Shown: positions 7,599 to 15,471 of the stretch, piece by piece | How positions within the stretch are numbered: the stretch's first letter is position 1 | Layout of the letters: each line of letters begins with the position of its first letter | Source: Thiotrichaceae bacterium | GTDB lineage: Bacteria > Pseudomonadota > Gammaproteobacteria > Thiotrichales > Thiotrichaceae | Length of the DNA: 19,735 nt | Direction: 5' to 3' | NCBI GenBank assembly: GCA_024762625.1 | Contig: JANTHA010000007.1 | Span: forward strand, 1-19,735 | Position numbers and translations under genes: made by a program | Notes under the pieces: model-generated | What the model was told of the DNA's origin: nothing | Databases searched by the model: none | Seen by the model: only the letters and a program-made list of their open reading frames with translations

Positions 7599-9353
7599 TT
7601 AATCCCCCGCGGCTCGTCCCTTTTGTGGGAACAGCCCGCGTGGACGTTTTTGAATAAATAGAATAATAAATACCAGCACCAATATTTTAGCGAGTACCGC
7701 TCCTGCCCAGGGTTCCATGACTTTATTGATGACGCCGAGCGACAAACCCGCAATCAAGGTGCCCCATAAATTACCCACTCCGCCAAAAACAACCACCATA
7801 AATGAATCAATAATATAATTTTGCCCCAGATTTGGGCCAACATTGGTCAGCTGGCTTAGAGCAACACCCGCAACACCCGCAACACCCGAACCAAGACCAA
7901 AGGTCATGGCATCAACGCGTGCTGAACGCACACCCATGGCGCGCGCCATTTGCCGATTCTGGGAGACTGCTCTTACTTGCAAACCAAGCGCACTTTTGCG
8001 TAGCAAAAAATAAAGGGCAAAAAACACCATCAAACAAAACAGGACGATATACATACGATTCAGGGTTAAGGACAGAACACTGTTAATTTCCAGCGATCCA
8101 GACATCCAGGAGGGATTTGACACAGGCACATTTTGTGGAGACACACCGGTGCGAACCAATTGTTGTAAAATAAGACTGATTCCAAAAGTGGCAAGCAAAG
8201 TTTCCAGGGGCCTGCCATACAGATGCCTTATCACGGTGCGCTCAATTAAAACGCCCATCAGGCCTGACACCATAAATGCCGCAGGAATCGCCACAAACAG
8301 AGAATAATCAATCGCATTGGGCATCAATTGCTGAACCAGATAAGTCGTGTATGCGCCTAGCATAATTAATTCACCATGCGCCATATTGATCACGCCCATT
8401 ACGCCAAAGGTAATTGCCAAACCAATCGCCGCCAATACCAGCACAGAACCAAGGCTAATTCCAAAAAACAGTGTTTCTGCATGACCAAACATCTTGATTC
8501 TGCTTTCAATTTTTTGGAGCGCGCTGCCAGCTGCATTGGCTATCGCCTTGTCCTCGTTATCCGCCAGAAGCGCCAGCCGATTACGAACCGATGGATGCAA
8601 GCTTCCAGCAACTTCTTTAATCGCCTTGATTTTATCTTCTTTGCTACCCTGATTAAGCGCCGCCAAGGCAATACCTAGTTGCATCGCTTTTTTTACATTC
8701 TTATTCTTTTCCTGATTCGCCAGATTTTTAAATAGCGCGGCATTTTCTGGTGTAATATCATCCAGCATATTGTTAACCGCATGAAGTCTTGTCTCTGCAT
8801 CGGGACTGGATAAATCCAATCTGGCAATAGCTGAACGTAATTGTTTTCTTAGCGCATTGTTTGTCGTAATTTTTTTAAAGTCTTTCTTTTGTGCGTTTTC
8901 GATCAACGCATTACTGATTGCATTGCTGATTTTTCCATCAACCACAAAAACAAGCGTTTTGTCTTTTCTGTGTTGATAAAGATGCCCACTCAACAAATTC
9001 TCCAGCCATTTTCTAGCGATAGAATCAGAACTATTATTACCCGCTTTATCACCCGCCTCAATTAATAATTCAACCGCTTGCTTTTTCTTTTTAAAAGATT
9101 TTTCCTTTAACAATATCTCAGCTTTTTCCAATAAAGATAATTTTGGATGCAGGGACGTTTCTTCCAAAGATTGTTCATTGTCACTGACTGATTTAGTCAC
9201 AACGGAAGGAACACGATTTCCAGAGGGAGTTTCTTCTGCAAATACTGAGCTTGTTATCATCATGCTCCACAACAGTAGAAGCGTTAAAATGAAAATTGGG
9301 ACTAACAGTCGTTTATTTAACAAACTGCCTATTGCTGAATGCGGTAAACACAT
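7599..9353 (-). CDS. urtB: Urea ABC transporter permease UrtB
   Basis: UrtB is the LivH-type permease of the urea importer. The 584-residue product has a cleavable or anchoring signal (hydrophobic core about 17-38, ending SVFAEE), then a Lys/Glu/Ala-rich helical periplasmic domain to about residue 285. The membrane part starts at about 288 (LFFGISLGSVLVLAAIGLAI, INMAHGELIMLGAYTTYLV). The large N-terminal extracytoplasmic domain distinguishes UrtB from LivH. The coupling loop RAVSQNRQMARAMGVRSARVDAM is present, and the end is VLVFIILFIQKRPRGLFPQKGRA. A tandem GVAGVAGVA sits at about 7861-7890. The start is uncertain: the ATG at 9353 has only a weak ribosome site. A 166-base gap with a hairpin separates it from urtA. 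Confidence 0.95.
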   Translation of the reverse strand: MCLPHSAIGSLLNKRLLVPIFILTLLLLWSMMITSSVFAEETPSGNRVPSVVTKSVSDNEQSLEETSLHPKLSLLEKAEILLKEKSFKKKKQAVELLIEAGDKAGNNSSDSIARKWLENLLSGHLYQHRKDKTLVFVVDGKISNAISNALIENAQKKDFKKITTNNALRKQLRSAIARLDLSSPDAETRLHAVNNMLDDITPENAALFKNLANQEKNKNVKKAMQLGIALAALNQGSKEDKIKAIKEVAGSLHPSVRNRLALLADNEDKAIANAAGSALQKIESRIKMFGHAETLFFGISLGSVLVLAAIGLAITFGVMGVINMAHGELIMLGAYTTYLVQQLMPNAIDYSLFVAIPAAFMVSGLMGVLIERTVIRHLYGRPLETLLATFGISLILQQLVRTGVSPQNVPVSNPSWMSGSLEINSVLSLTLNRMYIVLFCLMVFFALYFLLRKSALGLQVRAVSQNRQMARAMGVRSARVDAMTFGLGSGVAGVAGVALSQLTNVGPNLGQNYIIDSFMVVVFGGVGNLWGTLIAGLSLGVINKVMEPWAGAVLAKILVLVFIILFIQKRPRGLFPQKGRAAGD

Positions 9354-9439
9354 AAATAACCAACTAGCCTTAGGATGATAATCTTGATGTTTGCTTATTT
9401 CATATCATGTTAATGATATCAAGCATGTCATGAATGGTT

Positions 9440-9489
9440 CCGGCAGAATGGCAGTCTCAGAAGACTTTTGGGAATTACCATTCCGCCGG
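9440..9489 (-). terminator. Stem-loop between urtA and urtB (attenuator or mRNA-stabilising hairpin)
   Basis: CCGGCAGAATGG (9440-9451) pairs with CCATTCCGCCGG (9478-9489), 11 of 12 positions. A small inner stem, GTCT with AGAC, lies at 9454-9465. In the operon transcript this hairpin sits 30 bases after the urtA stop and about 90 bases before the urtB start. There is no clear T-tract after it, so it is not a classical strong terminator. In binding-protein-dependent transporters, hairpins after the binding-protein gene commonly protect its mRNA or reduce read-through, giving excess binding protein. That role here is inference. Confidence 0.6.
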
Positions 9490-9519
9490 ATATTAGCTTA
9501 AAAAATTACTAAACCAGAA

Positions 9520-10833
9520 TCATTTGAAGTTCTGGCCAGAACATTTTTTTGTTACAGTATTGTAATTTCCGCAGGGTTTGCCGCCAGTTTTCTTACCTGT
9601 CCAGTCCGCAACCACCACTTTGGAAGAAGGAAGGAAATCAGACCAGGCATCGCCAGGAACTTCTTTCTCTGTCTGCCATACGGTTTCAAACTGACCATCT
9701 TCCTGGATTTCACCAATCAATACCGGTTTTGTGATGTGATGATTTGGCAACATTTCAGCGGTGCCTCCCGTCAAATTAGGCGTTTTTAAACCAATGATGG
9801 CTTTTTGCACCTTGTCGGGATCTGTTGATCCGGCTTTCTCAACGGCCTTTACCCATAAATTAAAACCAATCATATGAGCTTCCATGGGATCATTTGTAAC
9901 ACGCTTGTCATCTTTTATAAACTTATGCCATTTTTTGATAAATTCTTTATTTTCTGGCGTGTCAACACTCATGAAATAGTTCCATGCGGCAAGGTGTCCC
10001 ACCAGAGGCTTGGTATCAATACCAGACAACTCTTCTTCGCCTACGGAGAAAGCGACTACCGGAATATCTTCCGCAGAAATCCCTTGATTGCCAAGTTCTT
10101 TATAGAAAGGCACGTTTGCATCACCGTTAATCGTGGAAACAACCGCTGTTTTCTTACCGGCAGAACCGAATTTTTTGATGTCAGAGACAATTGATTGCCA
10201 GTCAGAATGACCAAACGGCGTGTAATTAATCATGATATCTTTTTCGTCTACCCCCTTGGCTTTCAAATAAGCTTCAAGGATTTTATTGGTAGTTCTAGGA
10301 TAAACATAATCCGTTCCAGCCAGCACCCAGCGTTTAACTTTCAGCTCATTCATTAAATAATCCACCGCCGGAATGGCCTGCTGATTTGGCGCGGCGCCAG
10401 TGTAGAACACATTTTTTGATGACTCTTCGCCTTCATACTGTACCGGATAAAATAACAACCCGTTTAACTCTTCAACCACAGGCAACACTGATTTTCTTGA
10501 CACCGAGGTCCAGCAACCAAAGATGGCGGCCACTTTATCTTTAGCCAGCAGTTCACGCGCCTTCTCCGCGAACAAAGGCCAGTCCGAAGCCGGATCTACA
10601 ACCACCGCCTTCAGTTTCTTTCCGAGCACGCCACCTTTTTTGTTTTGTTCATCTATCAGCATTAACATGGTGTCTTTCAGTGTTGTTTCGCTGATTGCCA
10701 TGGTTCCTGAAAGAGAATGTAATACGCCTACTTTTATAGTATCTTCCGCAGCTGCCGCCAAGCTGAAAAACCCTAACAAGGCGGCGCCAATCAAAGAGGC
10801 GAAATACCGTTTGAATGATTGTTTTTTAAACAT
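9520..10833 (-). CDS. urtA: Urea ABC transporter substrate-binding protein UrtA
   Basis: UrtA is the periplasmic high-affinity urea receptor, a type 1 periplasmic binding protein related to amide- and branched-chain amino-acid receptors. The 437-residue product begins with a signal peptide (MFKKQSFKR, hydrophobic core, likely cleavage after SLAAAA near residue 29). The mature part starts DTIKVGVLHSLSGTMAISE, followed by FGCWTSVSRKSVLPVVEELNGLLFYPVQYEG and NYFMSVDTPEN, segments characteristic of UrtA. The C-terminus contains NHHITKPVLIGEIQEDGQF and two cysteines in the final 20 residues. AGGAG lies about nine bases before the ATG. It is the first gene of the operon, directly after a sigma-54-type promoter. 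Confidence 0.98.
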   Translation of the reverse strand: MFKKQSFKRYFASLIGAALLGFFSLAAAAEDTIKVGVLHSLSGTMAISETTLKDTMLMLIDEQNKKGGVLGKKLKAVVVDPASDWPLFAEKARELLAKDKVAAIFGCWTSVSRKSVLPVVEELNGLLFYPVQYEGEESSKNVFYTGAAPNQQAIPAVDYLMNELKVKRWVLAGTDYVYPRTTNKILEAYLKAKGVDEKDIMINYTPFGHSDWQSIVSDIKKFGSAGKKTAVVSTINGDANVPFYKELGNQGISAEDIPVVAFSVGEEELSGIDTKPLVGHLAAWNYFMSVDTPENKEFIKKWHKFIKDDKRVTNDPMEAHMIGFNLWVKAVEKAGSTDPDKVQKAIIGLKTPNLTGGTAEMLPNHHITKPVLIGEIQEDGQFETVWQTEKEVPGDAWSDFLPSSKVVVADWTGKKTGGKPCGNYNTVTKKCSGQNFK

Positions 10834-10877
10834 ATTTTCTGACTCCTGTCGTTATGGTAATAGGTGCAGAGAATAAA

Positions 10878-10892
10878 GCAGGATTCGTGCCA
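10878..10892 (-). promoter_or_regulatory. Sigma-54 (RpoN) promoter for urtA
   Basis: On the minus strand the sequence TGGCACGAATCCTGC runs from 10892 to 10878. It matches the sigma-54 consensus TGGCACG-N4-TTGC at all but one position. The invariant GG (-24) and GC (-12) are separated by exactly ten bases. The start of transcription would be near 10866, giving a leader of about 33 bases before the urtA ATG. Sigma-54 with NtrC is the standard nitrogen-starvation control of urea transport in many proteobacteria, so the site fits the gene. No start site has been measured here. Confidence 0.8.
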
Positions 10893-10907
10893 AATAGTAA
10901 ATTACCA

Positions 10908-10945
10908 CTAATCAATAACTATTTTGTGTTCTACAAGTAGTTATT
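10908..10945. promoter_or_regulatory. IHF-like site overlapping an inverted repeat upstream of the urtA promoter
   Basis: AATCAATAACTAT (10910-10922) resembles the IHF consensus WATCAANNNNTTR with one mismatch in the last triplet. It overlaps a perfect 8-bp inverted repeat, AATAACTA (10914-10921) and TAGTTATT (10938-10945), with a 16-base spacer. The position, roughly 45-80 bases upstream of the predicted start, is where IHF bends DNA between enhancer and sigma-54 polymerase. The repeat could alternatively be an operator or a weak transcript end for the upstream exporter gene; no T-tract follows. Confidence 0.4.
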
Positions 10946-10998
10946 GAGGACTCCAGTCATGATAATTCTAAAAGGCTCGTTTAAACCCACTGTTCTCA

Positions 10999-11046
10999 TG
11001 CACCCCAAAAAGGCGCACCAAGAAAAAACGCACTATTTTGGAACGC
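10999..11046. promoter_or_regulatory. NtrC-like enhancer sites upstream of urtA
   Basis: Three motifs resemble NtrC boxes (consensus near GCACTATTTTGGTGC). TGCACC at 10999-11004 and GGCGCA at 11012-11017 form an imperfect dyad with a spacer two bases longer than usual. GCGCACCAA at 11014-11022 contains a GCACCAA half-site. GCACTATTTTGG at 11030-11041 matches the first 12 of 15 consensus bases. They lie about 130-180 bases upstream of the predicted start, the usual distance for NtrC enhancers. The assignment is by motif and position only. Confidence 0.5.
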
Positions 11047-11087
11047 GGCTAAACACACAACCAGATTAGACTATAAGCCTAAAGGAT

Positions 11088-12872
11088 TTAATCTGAGCCA
11101 TCCTGTTGTAACTGCCACATTGCCCAGTATTTACCTTTTCTTTTTATTAATTCAGCATGGGCGCCGCGCTCAACTATTTTTCCCGACTCCATCACGATAA
11201 TCTTGTCTGCATCAACAACCGTTGATAAACGATGCGCAATTGTCAAGGTGGTGGTATGGCTGGAGATTTGTTGCAAGGTTTTCTGAATCGCCTGTTCCGT
11301 TGCTGTATCAAGCGAGGAAGTCGCCTCATCAAAAACCAGTATGGCAGGATTTTTCAAAATGGTGCGCGCAATCGCAACGCGCTGTTTTTCACCACCTGAT
11401 AGCTTCAGGCCGCGTTCCCCGACCATGGTGTTCCAGCCATCAGGCAAACTCTCGATAAACTCGTAAATATGCGCCATTTTGGCCGCATTTTTAACCTCTT
11501 TCTCAGAAGCATTCAGATTGCCATACTGTATATTGTAAAAAATGGTTTCATTAAACAGCACCGTATCCTGCGGTACAATCCCGATATTTTTACGCAGGCT
11601 ATCCTGGGTCACCGTACGAATGTCCTGACCATCAATCAGGATACGCCCGGCGTCCAGATCATAAAAACGGAATAATAAACGCACCAGAGTAGATTTTCCG
11701 CTACCGCTCAAGCCCACCACGGCCACGGTCTTGCCCGGCGGAATGGTGAAATTAACATCCTTGAGAATTAATCTTTCTTTCTGGTAGGAAAAACAGACAT
11801 GCTCAAAAATCACTTCGCCTTTAGCAACCTTGAGTGCTTGAGCGCCCGGCGGATCAACAATTTCCGGCTTTTTGTTAAGCAACTTAAAGACCAGATCCAT
11901 ATCCGCCAGGGTGTATTTGATTTGACGGTAAATGATGCCCAGCATATTCAGTGGAATAAACAATTGCAGCATGAAGGCGTTAACCATGACCAGATCGCCA
12001 ATTGTCATGCTGCCCTTCACGACGCCATTTGCCGCCAGAAACATGATAATGGTTACGCCAATCGCGATAATTGACGCCTGACCAAAATTAAGTAGCGACA
12101 TGGTTGCCTGACTTTTGACCGCAGACTCCTCCCACTTGCCAAGCAGCTCATCATAACGACTTAGCTCCAGCTTCTCGTTATTGAAGTATTTCACTGTTTC
12201 GTAATTGATCAAGCTATCAAACGCCTGGGTGTTGGACTCGGAATCATAACGATTCATCGCATGACGGTGTTCCATGCGCCATTCAGTTACTAACAGTGTA
12301 AATACTATATACACCGCTACCGTTGAAAAAGTGGTAGCCACAAAAACCCAGTCATAGTTTTTAGCCAGAATAAACGCAACCAGGGAAAACTCAACAATGA
12401 TCGGTACGATACTGAACACCATAAAGTTCATCAACGAGCCGACCGAACGGGTGCCGCGTTCCAGATCGCGACTAATCGCGCCAGTTTTACGGCTTAAATG
12501 AAAACGCAGGGATAATTGGTGTAGATGCGCCAACACCTGATTGGAAAGCTGACGCATCGCATGAAAACGCACCCTGGCGAACACCGTATCGCGCAATTCG
12601 TTAAACAGCGCGCTCAATAGGCGAAATGCGCCGTACGCCAACAACAGAGATACCGGTAATACCAGAGTTTGCACTACCTTGCCATCGAGACTATCAATGA
12701 TTTCTTTTAAGACCAGAGGCACTGCAACATTCGCCCATTTGGACAAAATCAGGCAGCACAGTGCAAATAACGCTCTGCCCCGGTAAACTTTCAGATAATT
12801 GAAAACCTGTTTTAAGTTACGCCAGTCGCGTCGATTGCCATTAAGCTCCTCACCGGTATGAATAATGTGCAA
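11088..12872 (-). CDS. ABC exporter of the Atm1/ABCB7 type (half-transporter, fused membrane and ATPase domains)
   Basis: This inner-membrane exporter probably acts as a homodimer on glutathione-conjugated or metal-linked substrates, as the bacterial Atm1 relatives do; the real substrate is not visible. The 594-residue product has a six-helix membrane domain (about 35-325) followed by the nucleotide-binding domain. Atm1 hallmarks are present: SRDLERGTRSVGSLMNFMVF at about 134-153 and NYETVKYFNNE at 223-233. Walker A is GLSGSGKST (387-395), the signature is LSGGEKQR, Walker B is ILVFDEATSSLD, and the switch is TIAHRLSTV. The frame opens only with a TTG at 12872, with no good ribosome site. A good GAGGAG at about 12848 precedes an out-of-frame ATG, so the start is uncertain. 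It is co-oriented with ppk2 upstream but separated by a 111-base gap with an inverted repeat. Confidence 0.92.
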   Translation of the reverse strand: MHIIHTGEELNGNRRDWRNLKQVFNYLKVYRGRALFALCCLILSKWANVAVPLVLKEIIDSLDGKVVQTLVLPVSLLLAYGAFRLLSALFNELRDTVFARVRFHAMRQLSNQVLAHLHQLSLRFHLSRKTGAISRDLERGTRSVGSLMNFMVFSIVPIIVEFSLVAFILAKNYDWVFVATTFSTVAVYIVFTLLVTEWRMEHRHAMNRYDSESNTQAFDSLINYETVKYFNNEKLELSRYDELLGKWEESAVKSQATMSLLNFGQASIIAIGVTIIMFLAANGVVKGSMTIGDLVMVNAFMLQLFIPLNMLGIIYRQIKYTLADMDLVFKLLNKKPEIVDPPGAQALKVAKGEVIFEHVCFSYQKERLILKDVNFTIPPGKTVAVVGLSGSGKSTLVRLLFRFYDLDAGRILIDGQDIRTVTQDSLRKNIGIVPQDTVLFNETIFYNIQYGNLNASEKEVKNAAKMAHIYEFIESLPDGWNTMVGERGLKLSGGEKQRVAIARTILKNPAILVFDEATSSLDTATEQAIQKTLQQISSHTTTLTIAHRLSTVVDADKIIVMESGKIVERGAHAELIKRKGKYWAMWQLQQDGSD

Positions 12873-12921
12873 AATGACTACTTAAAAAACTTTAGGTGAA
12901 CTTTCTGTCTATAATGACGAA

Positions 12922-12967
12922 AATACTGACATAAAGCCGTTTCAGCCAAACTCATCATGTCAGTATT
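12922..12967 (-). terminator. Inverted repeat downstream of ppk2, possible terminator
   Basis: AATACTGACAT (12922-12932) and ATGTCAGTATT (12957-12967) are perfect 11-bp inverted repeats with a 24-base spacer. On the minus strand this starts 16 bases after the ppk2 stop, and the distal arm ends in TATTTTCG, a short T-run. It could end ppk2 transcription or act as an operator for the exporter gene that follows. The long loop makes it a weak terminator. Confidence 0.45.
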
Positions 12968-12983
12968 GTCCATCATCGCGTTA

Positions 12984-14000
12984 TTATGTCTCTGCTTCAT
13001 CAGGGTACATTCTGGCGACGCTGCCAGCAATTAACTCATCCGGCAGATAAACCACCGACGTGTCTTTATTATCATAATTCAGGTTATGCAGAAAATGGCG
13101 CATACAGGCAAGGCGCGCGCGTTTCTTATCATCTGATTTGATCACTGTCCAGGGCGCATCTGCAGTATCGGTATTAAAGAACATGGACTCGCGAGCCGCC
13201 GTGTAATCATCCCATTTATCCAGCGACTGTACATCTACCGGACTGAGCTTCCACTGTTTTAATGGATCATGTTTACGCGAATGAAAACGACGCAACTGCT
13301 CTTGCCGAGTAACTGAAAACCAGTATTTAAACAGGATGGTTTCCGAATTAACCAGCATACGCTCAAACACCGGCGCCTGACGCATAAACTCAAGATGCTG
13401 ATGCTTGGTGCAAAACCCCATTACGATTTCAACGCCAGCGCGGTTATACCAGGAACGGTCGAAAAGAATCATTTCTCCCTTCGTTGGCAAATGATCCACA
13501 TATCGCTGAAAATACCATTCGCCAATTTCCCGTTCGGTAGGTTTCTCCAGTGCAACAACCCGCGCAATACGAGGATTCAGATGCTCGGTGAAACGCTTGA
13601 TGGTTCCACCCTTGCCCGCCGCATCACGGCCTTCAAAGATAGTCACGATTTTTTTATTATTTTCTTTCAGCCACTTTTGTACTTTCAACAATTCAATTTG
13701 CAATAAGCGTTTTTCCTTTTCATATTCATTTGATTTCATTTTTTTGGCATAGGGATACTCGCCATTGGCGTGAGTAATGCGCAACAATTCCTTCGCGGAA
13801 GTGAATGTTTTGGAGTTCATGACTTTATTGGCGTCTGTCAAGGCCTTCAACTTTTCAGCAGCTTGTTGTTTCGTCAAAGTAACATCGGACTTATTATTTG
13901 TCTTGTTTGGCTGAGCTTGCTGACCAGTTTTTTTTGGCGACGCTTGCTTGACGGATTGTGCCGCTGTATTTTTTACCGCTGCTAAATTTTTAGTTGTCAT
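12984..14000 (-). CDS. ppk2: Polyphosphate kinase 2 (PPK2 family)
   Basis: PPK2 enzymes transfer phosphate between polyphosphate and nucleotides, most often making ATP or GTP from the diphosphate. The 338-residue product has a conserved core from about residue 80. Walker A is GRDAAGKG (124-131). The second motif is ILFDRSWYNRAGVE (178-191), with FCTKHQHLEFMRQAPVFERML and FKYWFSVTRQEQLRRF after it, as in single-domain class I enzymes. Residues 1-50 are an unusual Lys/Ala/Gln/Asn-rich extension of low complexity. AGGAA lies a few bases before the ATG at 14000. It is divergent from rluB across 144 bases. The class I, ADP-preferring assignment is inference from the motifs. Confidence 0.93.
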   Translation of the reverse strand: MTTKNLAAVKNTAAQSVKQASPKKTGQQAQPNKTNNKSDVTLTKQQAAEKLKALTDANKVMNSKTFTSAKELLRITHANGEYPYAKKMKSNEYEKEKRLLQIELLKVQKWLKENNKKIVTIFEGRDAAGKGGTIKRFTEHLNPRIARVVALEKPTEREIGEWYFQRYVDHLPTKGEMILFDRSWYNRAGVEIVMGFCTKHQHLEFMRQAPVFERMLVNSETILFKYWFSVTRQEQLRRFHSRKHDPLKQWKLSPVDVQSLDKWDDYTAARESMFFNTDTADAPWTVIKSDDKKRARLACMRHFLHNLNYDNKDTSVVYLPDELIAGSVARMYPDEAET

Positions 14001-14144
14001 GATGTGTTCCTATTTAGATTGTGTCGATTTACAGTTTTAGTCGATGATGATATACCATTTGACTACTATTCTGTATGATATTAAACAGCATTTTTTGTCT
14101 TGTAATTAACCTGCGTAAGTTCACGCACTTATTGATTTATTTTT

Positions 14145-15026
14145 ATGCCAGAACGCATCCAGAAAATACTCGCCCGCGCCGGTTATGGTTCGCGAAGAGA
14201 AATAGAACGCCTGGTTAAAGCAGGAGAAATCATGGTCAACGGACAGGTTGCCACCATTGGGCAGGCGGTTGATGAAAACGACAAAATCATCATGCGTGGA
14301 CAGGTGTTGAATCTTGCCAGTAAACTTAATAGTCGGCCCGCCGTTTTGCTCTATCACAAAAAAGCCGGAGAAATCTGCACCCGCCATGATCCTGAAGGCC
14401 GAACGACTGTATTTGAAAAGCTGCCAAAACTCAGCAGTGGGCGCTGGATTCAGGTTGGTCGGCTTGATATCAACACTGATGGCTTGTTGCTTTTTACCAC
14501 CGACGGCGAACTCGCAAACAGACTCATGCACCCTTCCTATGAAGTAGAGCGCGAGTATGCGGTGCGGGTGCTAGGTGATGTTAGCGACGAGGCGCTTGCC
14601 AATCTCGGCAACGGCGTGATGCTGGAAGACGGTGAAGCAAAATTTACGCGCATCAAGTTTGCTGGCGGCGAAGGCGCGAATAAGTGGTATCACGTCGTGC
14701 TTCATGAAGGAAGAAACCGGGAAGTGCGGCGGCTCTGGGAATCACAAGATATAACCGTTAGCCGCCTGATCCGTATTCGCTATGGAAATATCACACTGGA
14801 ACGCTCACTCAGAGCGGGGCAGTTTAAAGAATTACCCGTTCGGGAATTGCGCTCACTCTATCAAAGAGTTGGTCTCAATCTAATGGAAGAACATTACCTG
14901 CCGGAAAATGAATTTAAAAAAAATAAAAGGCAAAAAAACAAATCAAATGCCAAACATAAAAACAAAACAGCCAACAGAAACGCTAAATCGACCCCATCCA
15001 GCTCAACAACCTATTACCATAAATAA
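14145..15026 (+). CDS. rluB: 23S rRNA pseudouridine synthase B (RluB-like)
   Basis: RluB converts a uridine in 23S rRNA (U2605 in E. coli) to pseudouridine. The 293-residue product has an N-terminal S4 RNA-binding domain (about 1-60: RIQKILARAGYGSRREIERL, GEIMVNGQVA). The RsuA/RluB/E/F catalytic domain follows, with the catalytic aspartate D108 in GRLDINTDGLLL. Conserved later motifs are EREYAVRV and HEGRNREVRRLWE. Residues from about 256 form a Lys/Asn-rich basic tail, a common feature of RluB. Other members of the RsuA family are possible, but the S4 spacing and tail favour RluB. No Shine-Dalgarno is visible before the ATG, so translation may begin on a nearly leaderless or AU-rich site. 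Confidence 0.93.
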   Translation: MPERIQKILARAGYGSRREIERLVKAGEIMVNGQVATIGQAVDENDKIIMRGQVLNLASKLNSRPAVLLYHKKAGEICTRHDPEGRTTVFEKLPKLSSGRWIQVGRLDINTDGLLLFTTDGELANRLMHPSYEVEREYAVRVLGDVSDEALANLGNGVMLEDGEAKFTRIKFAGGEGANKWYHVVLHEGRNREVRRLWESQDITVSRLIRIRYGNITLERSLRAGQFKELPVRELRSLYQRVGLNLMEEHYLPENEFKKNKRQKNKSNAKHKNKTANRNAKSTPSSSTTYYHK

Positions 15027-15471
15027 ATAAGCAGCGCGTTTACCATATTCACCTATAGGGATAATTCAATATACTGATCGAATATTGCACAATTTTACTA
15101 CTTACTGTGGAAATCAATATTAATTTCTTCTAATATCTTGAACCAGTGCAATAACAACCCCTACACAGAGATTGCACTGAACAGATATTGAAAATTACCA
15201 TTATTGAATACCTGAAACCCATCAAACACCCATGAAATGCTCATGTATCGCCCTGAGCTATTTATCCATTTTAAATTACAATAGAGTTTTTACGCCTTCT
15301 TCCGGAAACTTGAACCGTTTATCATGAAGGTGATCGAAAATCATATTTCCTTAACTTAACATTACCTTAACGACGCAATGATTCAAACATGCACAAACAA
15401 GTACGCTGTTTTTATCAAGTTAAAAAGTAATCCGCTGATAAATAATAAAAAACTCGGAGATACAAAGAAGA
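15027..15471. other. 445-bp AT-rich intergenic region with inverted repeats, upstream of the sugar transferase
   Basis: No convincing gene is visible. A perfect 9-bp inverted repeat, CAGTGCAAT (15144-15152) and ATTGCACTG (15171-15179), has an 18-base spacer; a third ATTGCAC lies at 15084-15090. No T-tract follows the dyad, so an operator is as likely as a terminator for rluB. Near 15350-15375 there are clustered TTAAC repeats (CTTAACTTAAC, then CCTTAACG). A 31-codon frame from about 15232 lacks a ribosome site. The region probably holds the promoter of the sugar-transferase gene, but I cannot place -35 and -10 boxes with confidence. Confidence 0.6.

Noticed and set aside
8376..8678. 100-codon plus-strand frame opposite urtB
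   Set aside because: It is antisense to the conserved UrtB permease start and the helical periplasmic domain, with no ribosome site.
14121..14531. 136-codon minus-strand frame opposite rluB
   Set aside because: It is antisense to the S4 and catalytic domains of RluB and has no recognisable motif.
15232..15327. 31-codon frame starting MKCSCIALSY in the gap before the sugar transferase, superficially lipoprotein-like
   Set aside because: No ribosome site, no lipobox context and no continuation; too short to support.
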